NCBI GenBank assembly: GCA_019648995.1 | Contig: BLXT01006012.1 | Span: 672,643-695,040 of the forward strand | Source of the DNA: Plakobranchus ocellatus | Lineage: Eukaryota > Mollusca > Gastropoda > Plakobranchidae | Length of the DNA stretch: 22,398 bases | Direction: 5' to 3' | Shown: in pieces, positions 1 through 9,800 of the stretch | How positions within the stretch are numbered: position 1 is the first letter of the stretch | Layout of the letters: every line of letters begins with the position of its first letter | Notes under the pieces: generated by a model | What the model saw: only the letters and a program-made list of their open reading frames with translations | Told to the model about the DNA's origin: nothing | Database searches by the model: none | Program-made: the position numbers and the translations under genes

Positions 1-27
1 GAGGCTATCAAAGTGTTGCTGCCTCAG
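1..27 (+). CDS. possible 3' end of an upstream DDX18 exon (edge of window)
   Basis: The first 27 bases end in CAG followed by GTAATG, a good donor site. Read in the phase needed by the exon at 3780 (last base is codon position 1), the stretch is open (GYQSVAAS) and the junction codon becomes GAG, Glu, leading into LKKLKL. This would place the helicase start to the left of the window and make 28-3779 an intron. The evidence is only a donor and a compatible phase over nine codons, so it is tentative; the alternative is that the first exon is non-coding and translation begins at the ATG at 3800. Confidence 0.3.
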
Positions 28-780
28 GTAATGCTGATAAAAATTGAGCATGAAGATAGGAATGTTTCCCTTTTGGTTTTACTGTCGAATGGTGCAAAAC
101 TTTTCCATTCTTATCGGCAGATTTAGTTATAACAGCTGCTTTCATACAACTAGAGACTGACATCTTTTTTATCAAAGGTGGTAATTTGATAGGGAGATTG
201 AAACACAGATTGTTAATCTTTACAGTCTAAACTTTCCATTTCAAATGTTTATCAGCACACAAAAAAACATGTTTTTGGCTTCACCTGGGCCTCTATATGA
301 TATTGCAAAACTTTCAGACCAACCTTACAGTCTACTGTATCATATCTATTTGTCCAAATATCCTTCTATTTTGGGAACAGACTAACTTTGCTTTATATTA
401 CTATCTTACTAGAATAAATATTCTCTCAAGATGCATACATATTCTTCAAGACATCTAAGGATGGTTTCTCTTTGCCATCCAGATCAGTATTCAATTTTGA
501 TGACGGTGTGATTGTAGCTTTCAAATACAGAGCAATTTAGTTGGATTTTTTTTTTTTTGGTACATATAGCCTGTTGCAACAAGGACATCTCAGGCTTTCA
601 GGCCTCTTTCACTCAGGCAAGGATACTGGCGGTAGGGCTCAAACATATAATAGAATAGTCCCTGCCACCAACATCTCATCACAGAGAAGCCATGGCAAAA
701 TGCTTTTTCATTTAGAATGGAAACCAGGGGATATTTTAGATTTAGTCTGGGGCAAGATTTATATCTAGGCTATTAATCTA
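28..780. other. non-coding stretch left of the LINE fragment
   Basis: AT-rich sequence with no recognisable gene. A 75-codon open frame at 541-768 starts in a T-run and shows no family resemblance I recognise. Probably intron of the helicase gene if the exon at 1-27 is real. Confidence 0.4.
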
Positions 781-1652
781 GTTTTCTCTCTCTACAGTGA
801 AATAATCATGCGCAATCTTGAGGGACACCCTGGAATTAAAATAGGAGGGAGCAACATCAATAATCTGAGATATGCTGATGACACTGTTCTAATAGCAGAA
901 AACGAAAAAGATTTACCACAGCTACTTGACATAGTTAAAGAAGAAAGCGAAAAGAAAGGGCTGGAATTGAACAGAAAGAAGACGGAAGTAATGGTTGTCA
1001 GTCGAAAACAAGAATTGCCAATAATCAACATCTATATTAAAGGAACAAGGCTGAAACAAAAGGACCAATTCAAATACCTAGGATCCTTGATCTCAAGCGA
1101 CGGAAGAAACAACAGCGAAGTTGCATCAAGAATAGCTCAAGCAAAGACAAATTTCCAGAAAATGAAACAGTTCTGACAAATAAAAACATATCCATCCGAA
1201 CAAGAAGAAGAGCCCTTGAGTGCTATATAGAGCCCATCTTGATGTATGGATGTGAGGCCTGGACAATATCAAAACAGACTCAGAGGAAGCTGGAAGCAAC
1301 GGAAATGTGGTTCCTCAGAAGAATGATGCGAATCTCATGGACAGCAAAGAAGACAAATGACACAGTTTTAGAGGAAGCTCATACAACAAGACTACTCATA
1401 AGCAAAATCCGTAAACGTCAAGCAACCTTTTTCGGCCATGTTATGCGAAGAGAAAAGTTAGAGAATCTTGTAACAACAGAATGTTGGAAGGAAAACGCAG
1501 TAGGGGAAAACAACGAGAAAAGCTCATTGAAGGCCTGACAGACTGGCTGAAGGCAGGGAAATCGTTGGAAGCAATAGAAGCGACAAAGGACAGGAAAAAG
1601 TGGAGGACCATGATCGCCAACGCTGTAAAGCAAGGCACCTGATGATGATGAT
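781..1652 (+). mobile_element. 5'-truncated RTE-like non-LTR retrotransposon, reverse transcriptase C-terminal part, broken
   Basis: Three consecutive reading frames give the C-terminal half of a LINE endonuclease/reverse transcriptase. Frame 1 (781-1176) begins around FSLYSEIIM and carries RT motif C as LRYADDT with Tyr at 871, then the KYLGSLIS region. Frame 2 (about 1173-1478) carries MYGCEAW and the WFLRRMMRISW block. Frame 3 (about 1481-1642) ends KQGT and stop. The breaks are single-base losses near 1171-1175 and 1478-1480; no other stop interrupts the coding frame, so the copy is not very old. RT motifs A and B, the endonuclease and the 5' UTR are absent, as expected from incomplete target-primed reverse transcription. 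The coding end runs straight into a TGATGATGATGAT tail (1640-1652); short 3' microsatellite tails with almost no 3' UTR are typical of the RTE clade. No target-site duplication was found. Clade assignment is inference. Confidence 0.85.
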
Positions 1653-3779
1653 CCTGATAAAAATCTTTTTTTTTTTTTTGAAATAACTTTTACCCTTTTC
1701 CGTTTCAAGTTACTATACGCCTGCTGCCTCCAAAGTGATCTTGAAATATTAGTTTTAAAGTAATATCAAATAGCAGGATGGAGCAATTTTGAATATATTA
1801 TAATAAAAGATTTCATGAGAGCTTGGAAAAGCTAAAATATTTTTAAAATGGGGCAGGAGCAAATAAGCAATGTATAAAAGCCTATCTGGAGCTAATTCCA
1901 GTCTAAAAATCAGCCTGTATCATAAGCTTCTCTTAATCTTTTAAATGTTTTTTTTTTAATCCAAAGACTTGAGATACAACACTAAACACTGCGTAGAATA
2001 CTCTGAATTGATCTAGATCACCAGCTTGTCCACCCTTCCTATATGTTTTGCTAGGGATCTACAAATGGATCGATTTTTTCACCTTATCTCAAACATTTGT
2101 TGTGGCCAATTTAGGGCTGAAAAGGGAAATAGTTGAAACCCTGGAATATTTTTTGTTTTGTCTTCAAATGATTTACACTACACCTCGAATCCAACAAACT
2201 TGGACTCAAAAACCCCAGTTTTTCCTTCTTTTGCGCTCTTTAAATATATCTTGTATCAAACGAACTAATCGCGGACTCATCCTTGGGTTCAATGAACCAC
2301 AAATGTGGGCAAGCCTAATATAAAATGCTTTTCTACATGTTTGTGGATTAAATAGATGAAAGTTAATCACAAGGTTTGCTATTGGCTGACAACTAATACA
2401 TTGATAAGTGTATTGCTTGCCTTAGGCTACATTATAAGGTACAGCAAAGCATGGACACACAAGGTGAAAAAGAATGAATAGGGATGGGAGGAGGTGGAAG
2501 CCAATAAACAGTCGACGCTTGGGAGAACATGGTACAGGATCAAAGAGCCAAAGCTGCGAAAACATGGATGGTGGGTGGGAAGGGTAAAGAGTATATCTAG
2601 ACAATCTGTGTGGTGGTGAACATCATCAGACAGTCCAACATCTGTGACCACCATTGAGTACCCCTCCTCTTCTTTTAAACAAATGCATAGATTTCACGTA
2701 AGCTTGCTAGGCAATCGCGATTTTGCGAATTCATGGGGCTGGGCTATTTCTCTTGTGATTCACACCACCTAGGCAATTTGAATCGAAGAAGAACGAAAAA
2801 GGTGGGGTGGGGGAGAAGAAAGGGTCAAGGAGGGTTTTGAATAGAGGAGGATTGACTTTGTACATATATCTGAATAACTCTGCGCAAGTTTTGAGATTGT
2901 AGGCTCTTGCATCCAACAAACTTTTAAAAAATGACTGAGCTAGTTGGTCGAGTCCGAGGTGTTCTGTATGTGTGGCTCTTTTGTTCCTCATAAAAGAAGA
3001 GGGTCTAGGCAAGATATATGTTTGGAAGACGAAACAGTATTGAATATTTTCAAGATTGAAACACATCTATAATATCTGAATTATTGCACCTGTCTAGATC
3101 TGTAGACTGTAGACTTCACTCCTCTACACATTCCACTACTCTTAAAAAAACTGTCTTAGAAGAACTCTCAATTAGCACAAACCACCAAAGCATGTAAGTT
3201 GAGCAGGCTGTCCAAAGCCAGTGATACCTTTAATTAAGTACTGAGTGTATCTTGGAACAAAACATTCTTATGTTCAAAAGATTTCATAGTAGCCATACCT
3301 GGAAAAAATTAAACTCATCAATGTAAATCTTCTGTTTGTAATGATGTGAAAAAAAAATGCTTTATTTTTGTTTCACTATCAGTTTTGGATCATACATTGC
3401 TAAGTAAATTGACAAAATAACTTTCAAATGTATCTAAGGATGACAAGGTCACTAAGAAAATGTCCAGCCACAAATACTTAAGTAAAGTTAATTCACCAAA
3501 ATAAGAGAAAAATTAGACGAACCCTCTTTTTTCAATTATTGCTACTATCTAACTTTACATATTATCATTATCTCATTGGTACTCATTTGCCCTTTTCCAG
3601 TTTGTAATTCATTGTTCTTTTATTTGTAACATAGTGAAATAAGCAAACATTTTGAGATCTAGCATTTGGCAATTGCTCATATGAATTGTCAAAACGTTTA
3701 TGTGTTAGCTAAAGTTTATCAATGTTTTGAATACACATGTTATAAAATGAGACTTTCTTCAAATCCTTGTCTTCAACAG
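1653..3779. other. non-coding stretch between LINE fragment and first certain helicase exon
   Basis: AT-rich, with homopolymer runs near 1667, 1947 and 3350. Open frames on the minus strand (2422-2654, 2731-3066) lack recognisable domains; the second overlaps a purine-rich plus-strand tract (about 2780-2850), which gives the S/F/P-rich look of its product. A strong donor-like GTAAGT at 3194-3199 has no coding exon in a compatible phase in front of it. No promoter could be identified. Confidence 0.4.
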
Positions 3780-3848
3780 AGTTGAAAAAGCTGAAATTAA
3801 TGAAAAAGAAACTGAAAGCTCAACTTGCTAATGCTAAAAATATAGCAG
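3780..3848 (+). CDS. DDX18: DDX18 exon a: lysine-rich N-terminal segment
   Basis: Acceptor CAACAG ends at 3779 and donor GTAAGG begins at 3849. The exon starts with two bases of a codon and ends with one. The encoded part is Leu/Lys-rich ([14 protein letters not shown]), like the basic N-terminal stretch of DDX18 proteins, and a Met codon lies at 3800. The following exon continues the frame with an acidic run. The acceptor has only a moderate pyrimidine tract, so the 5' border is less certain than the rest. Confidence 0.7.
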
Positions 3849-6800
3849 GTAAGGTGTCAAGATTTCTTTTTCCTTCTTCTCTCTGTTTTTATGTTTTGGT
3901 GGACAAGAATCTACTTAATATGTTGTAACAAAACAACTTGATGAATTATTTATTCAAAAAACAACTGGACTAGAGGCATGTCTGATTTTGCTTGCTCACC
4001 ATAAAACATAGTCTGAAACAACTCAATTTTGCACATGTCTTCTGAATTGTTACCTTCGGCTACATATTATAACATCAACACTCTTTGACACAAGTCATTT
4101 CTCTTCATTATACAAAACTCCATTTGATTTTATTCAGATTTGAAAAGTTTGTTAAACATTTCTATTTTATGAATGTTCTGATAACTATCACTGCCTCAAT
4201 TTCAAATATGCAATAATACTCAAATTTTAACATCATTATCTTAGAGCAGATGACTCATATATTGACTGATAATGATCATTCACTATTGTAAATGCTGGGT
4301 TCAAAAATTTATTTTGAGAATGAATATTTTTGTCAGCCTGATGTCTGGAACAACGCCTTTGAAAAGCTAGCTTTTTTATTACTATTTAGGGTGAGCATAA
4401 GGCAGTTAAACTGATAGATGCTTGGCAACCATGTGATCATTCACAGGTTTCATCCCAGTGTGAGGCAACAAGTTTGATCTGCTCACCTGGTTACTCTATA
4501 GTGCATTACCTGAGTATAGGACTCACATAATGATGCATGAGTATTTAAAATTTACATTGTCGTAGCAGAGTAGAGAGATAACGGTAACCCATCTTTATGA
4601 AATTTTACTGTTGTATTGAAACGGTGATTTAAAAAGCATAACGAATTTTGATTTTAAAGTTAGCACATACATCTTTGATATTGAACTGCAGCTTAGCAAA
4701 TCATTAAAATGATTTGAAGACATTTGGTTTTTTATCTTGTGTTAATTCATGAGTTGACTTTGAGGCTAATTGTGAGGATTTAGATTAGCAAATGAAATAA
4801 AGATTCTGAAAAAAAAAAGAAACATGATTAAATATCTTTATTATTGTACATGTGCCTTGCTTTTTTTTTTTTTTTCTTCATTAAGTTCAAATGTTCCTCT
4901 CGTGGAAGAGAATCATTACATCCTTATCCATTTTTCAGTTTTCCAAAATTATCATACCTATTGTACAACGAGAGTTGGAATTGATCTACTAAATTTTAAA
5001 AGTTATAAATTTGCTTGATATTGCATTTAAAAAGCAAAATATAATTAACAGTCAGCCTTGATAAGTAGGAATCCAAAAAGGTAAAATCAAGTGATTTGAT
5101 GTGCTTGAAAGTTTCTTTAAAAAGTAAATGAGGAGAACATTCATTTTGTCAGAATTACCTAGTCGTTTCCAGTTATTTTCCTTTATGTATAAATAACAAT
5201 TAAACAATGAGAATATTATTTAAAGAAACAGTATGTGTGAAATAGAAATCTTTGTAAACAATACTATTTATGATTATATTACAAATGTAACCAGTGGATA
5301 GGTGAAAAAAATACTTTAAATATTCTCTGCTCAAATTTCTTTGCCTTAAATTAATGAATTTTTTTTTTTAGAACAAGAAGAAGCAAACACAGAGCAAACT
5401 AAAGGCAGCATAAATAACGAGGAGGAAGAGGAAGAAGATCAAGATGGGGAAGCAAAGTCTTCAAAAGATGATGAGGCTATGGAAGAGGAACAGCCCTCAG
5501 TGCCTTTTGATACATCTTTTTCATCACTCAAAGATAAAGTCAGCGATCTTACTTTGAAGGGAGTAGAAGATATGGGCTTCACTCACATGACAGAGATTCA
5601 ACACAAATCAATTCCTTATTTGTTGGAAGGAAGGTATGAAGGATTTTCCTATGGCCGCCATGAAAGAGATTACTGTATTGTTTCTCTCTGCTTATTACTT
5701 TTGCATAACTCATTTATTAATGTATAACTCGATGCCAGCCACTTGCTAGATCTACATCTAAATCTTGATCTCCAGGAGCTTGAATCATAGGCTCAGGCTT
5801 GCTAACAAGTATCCTAAGTATCAACTGTGCATCTTGTACAAATTCAGCACTATTACTGCCATTATTGTCTGCATAAGGTTCCTCAAACATGTCAGGAATT
5901 GGGACGTATCTAGCCATGATTTTCAACAGTATAGCACACATTCAGTTCTGTCTTGTTTACTTCTCAATTTCTAACCCAATCTTATGTGTAGACTGTTAGT
6001 CTTAGCAGTTTGAGAAAGAGGAATCCCCTTAAAGACGAAACTAAGCCTTTTCCGGTTGTTCCGTGAGTGTAAAATTGTATACTGGAGCACTAGACTAGGT
6101 ATAGTGCTATCGCGACTATAGTCGCGATAACCTGTGGGGGCCCATATAGACCATCGCGAAAACCTCGGGAAGAGTTAATTTCTTTTCCACATGCTCACTG
6201 TCTTTTCTGAGCCTGATGTTTGATTCCCCTCAATCTTTTATTTCTGAAGTGCTGTTTTTCTGTTATTCTGATGAAACCCACTTTACAAGTGCTCAAATTT
6301 TCATTCAATAATTGGCATGTAAAGCTGCTCAGTTTGATTGTTCTTAAAATCTTTTTGAAAACGCTATTGAAAAATGACCTCTCTGATTAAAAAATGTGCT
6401 TGTGGAGAACTGAGTTTACATGTGATGTTTATAAATTACAATTTACAAAGCATCCTAATTTTTTAACTATTGGACTTTTGAAATAACAGAATGCAGCGGA
6501 AAATAGGGGGGGGGGGAAAGATATATAAAATCCGAGTATTACATCAAAAGCTAAAGTATTAAGTAATCTCTCTGTAGAACAAATATACAAGTTAAGCATG
6601 TAGGATTATTGTAAATTAAAATACATACATGAATGACAAGGATCACTTGTCATATTAGTTTATAAAGAGGCTTCTTCACCCAGTATTGTGCTATATGTGC
6701 TTGCCCTTACAAAGTTTAGCACCAACACAGTAACATTTAAAGTTCTAGATTGAAGTGCAACAGTGAGGGATCATCTTCTTTAGCAGTAATATATCTTTAG

Positions 6801-9800
6801 TACTTTAGGTTTATACACTACCATTTTAATGAAGGTTTCAATGAGATTGCTAGATTAGTCTGCCCTGTTCTCTTTTTGTTATCTGTATGTACAGGCCAAC
6901 AGTACAGTACTAATAGCCTACTAAATTTGGAGCTACATACTGATTAATATACAAAGGAACCCTTTTTTGTGCCTTGTGTAGTTATTTTTTGATAAGTAAT
7001 TACAACAAATTAATAAGCCTAGTGTCGTCGGACATTTTACAATTTATTTGTCAATTTAAGATTTCAAATTAAGCCCAAAAAATCTTAATCATTATATGGT
7101 CTTCTAAGAAAACTCAACATCCTTTTTGGTTCCATGTCACTCAAAATGTAACAAGAAGTAAGTTGCTGCATTGTCTTGCCTGTGTGAGTATACAAAGCAT
7201 ATTTTTTGTTGTTGTTGTTGAAACATAAACTACACATTTGATTTATTCATAATAAAAAAATAAAATAAAAAACTAATGCATATTCATTAAAGCTGTTTTT
7301 CTGTTCCTAATTCTTCTCCTCACAGAGATTTGATGGGGGCAGCAAAGACTGGCAGTGGCAAAACTTTGGCCTTCCTGATCCCAGCCATAGAACTGGTTTA
7401 CAAATGTCATTTCATGCCCCGAAATGGCACTGGTGTAATAGTTATATCTCCAACAAGAGAGTTATCCATGCAGGTCAGTACCTCATTATGCTAACTTACT
7501 TAGCTCACTGGTTTCAAAATCATTGTACAGAATGTTTTTCTTATGTTTTATTGATCAGTCAAATATTTTGATAGATTGAGGCTGTCATTGATGGAAAAGA
7601 CTGCGTAATCATTAATAGAATCGGAGGTTTACACTTAAAAGAATAGCTAGAATCAAGCAAAGACAATGGTGACATTTTTTTTTCTTTAGCACCATCAGAG
7701 CTGCCTATCTCAATTCAAACTTAACTTTTTGAAATAAATTACTCTTTATACCTTGGCATAATTAAACACAAAATGTTTTGATGTTTTCTTGTCAATGTAT
7801 TTTTTCTCCATGCCTTATTATTTTTTGTTTTCATTTGCTTCTGGTTTTCTTATAATATTTGAAATATACATTACAGACCAATGAAAAATGATAGGATTAG
7901 TCTAATGGTTCCTTTCTAATTCTGAAGACAGCCTTAGAGATCTGTCTTTCAATGTTGTTAGCTTTTACAAGATAGTAGAGCCTACTTGCGTATTAATAGT
8001 TATTAATAATTCAATATAACAATATTATATAAGTGAAAAATGATATCTGGAGTCATTATTAAATTAACTGAAAACAGTGGTGGCTGTTGATCTTGCCAAT
8101 AAAAGTTGAATTTTCCCCAAACTGTATTGTCTTTGTTTATTGTTTTAAAGACTTTTGGTGTGCTGAAGGAGCTTCTGAAATACCATCACCACACATATGG
8201 ACTCGTAATGGGAGGTACAAACAGAGGCGATGAGGCAAAAAAGCTTGGGAAAGGCATAAACATCCTTGTGGCTACCCCTGGCCGACTACTTGACCATTTG
8301 CAGGTAAAATCTAATGACTTTTTGTTTTTACCTTTGAAAGACGGCAACCTTTCTTTTAACTTGGAACATTTTTTCCTCTGTTGAAGCTTGGTCCTTTGAG
8401 TCATCAGGTTCTACACAAAAGTAGCTTTTGCAAAGCAGGAAAGAAAAATGAGTTTTGAAATGAAATCTATCAAAATATTGACTTGATGATTGCTACCAAT
8501 TTTTCACATTTTTCAATTTTTTTCTTCTTCAGAACACAAAAGACTTCATGTACAAAAACCTTCAATGCTTAATCATTGATGAGGCAGACCGCATCTTGGA
8601 TATGGGCTTTGAGGAAGAGATGAAGCAAATAATTCAGCTGTTGCCCAGTAAGTTTCCATGCCAGTATAAACTTTATTGATTTATTTTCTTTATGCACATT
8701 TTTGACGAAAAAGTTTGAGGAGAATACATTATGTCTTAGCCCCACTCCAATTATTTTAGTGTCACAATCATAGTTTTCAGAAAAATGCATCAACTATAAG
8801 AGAAAAAAAACTCTCATGGCTAATTGACCTCAGCTCACATACTAGAAATATGGTAGCATCAGTCAAATAATGATAAACAGATAGGGGTGAAATGTGCAGT
8901 GCCATTACAAAATATTTCAAATATTAGAAAGAAAGGTTATCCACACAGGAAGCCAAGACCACAAAGCTAGATCTAAGGATCTACTAGAGATACAATGTGA
9001 ATGACACAAATATATAGAATAAAGAAATGAAGAAAACGTTCACTCACTTAGACCTAGCAACAGACAAGACAAGACAAGACAGAAGACGAGAGAAAATTAC
9101 AATAATTATGTCTGAGTAGGATTCGAACCCGCACCCTCACCAGCACCCACCGCCTTGCCAGACAGAGGGATCAAGCCAACAAGCACTGACCATCCGCTTC
9201 CATAAAAATAGAAGCATTTGACTCAAGTCATTCGCCAAGCCACTCCATCCGACTAGAGTATTTGTGCTAAAGTGGGAATCCCCCAGACTATAACTACATT
9301 ACTGAACGTACCACAACACCTACGACTAACTTCGGATCTCCAAGAGATACATGATAACCAAGCAGATATATAGATATAAATATTAGAAAGAAAGGTTATC
9401 CACACAGGAAGCCAAGACCACTTTTTATCAACGATAACAAATATCTGTGGTACTTCTAGATGGTTAACTTGTATTTTCTTTTCACAGCAGTGAAATCAAC
9501 AGATCCTTATCAAGGGGATGATTTTATAAATTTTGGAAAATAGCTTAATAGATGGTCACAAAAAGGAGTTGAAGAGGAGAGTGACTCACATATAGAGAGG
9601 GATGTTGGTATGAATAGGCTTGAAGAGGAAATGAGTACAGATAATATTAATTCTATATTTAGTTTTAAATTGAAATGAAGATCTCTATCGATTGGAAAAT
9701 AGTGCAGACATCTTTTGCTTTACTCTTTGGGTTATATATCAATGGAAACTTCATTCTTTCAGAGATGTTATTTTCTATAATTTTTAATTCTTATTCCTCA

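Larger units (their letters stand above)
5634..7325 (+). other. intron between exons b and c
   Basis: Contains a decayed minus-strand open frame next to a 22-bp palindrome (listed separately), an 11-base G run at 6506-6516, and otherwise AT-rich sequence with nothing recognisable. The acceptor at 7324-7325 follows a pyrimidine-rich stretch (TTCTTCTCCTCACAG). Confidence 0.75.
8919..9421 (-). mobile_element. SINE-like insert between perfect 44-bp direct repeats
   Basis: A 44-base sequence at 8919-8962 recurs exactly at 9378-9421. The 415 bases between contain, on the minus strand, a perfect tRNA-type B box GGTTCGAATCC (9129-9119) and, about 50 bases upstream, an A-box-like TGGCTTGATCC (about 9178-9168). 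Downstream on that strand is a (CTTGT)n tract (about 9082-9062). Further upstream, 9253-9220 resembles a class II (Ser/Leu) tRNA start, so the head may be composite. The arrangement is a tRNA-derived SINE in antisense orientation to the helicase. A 44-bp target-site duplication would be unusually long; a local duplication is the alternative. The extra 5' sequence (9254-9377) is unexplained. Confidence 0.65.

Noticed and set aside
541-768. 75-codon open frame left of the LINE
   Set aside because: Starts in a T-run, shows no domain, and does not align with the LINE reading frame.
2731-3066. 111-codon minus-strand open frame
   Set aside because: Low-complexity F/P/S composition reflects a purine-rich tract on the other strand; no family recognised.
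5479-5727. Open frame starting at the Met at 5479 as an independent gene
   Set aside because: It is exon b of the helicase; its last 31 codons are intron.
9119-9253. tRNA gene on the minus strand (perfect B box GGTTCGAATCC)
   Set aside because: No clean cloverleaf with a proper A box and acceptor stem; the repeat context and bracketing direct repeats favour a tRNA-derived SINE.
9280-9377. Faint resemblance to 5S rRNA internal promoter words (CTGAACG...CGGA)
   Set aside because: Only scattered short matches; not enough to claim a 5S-derived head.
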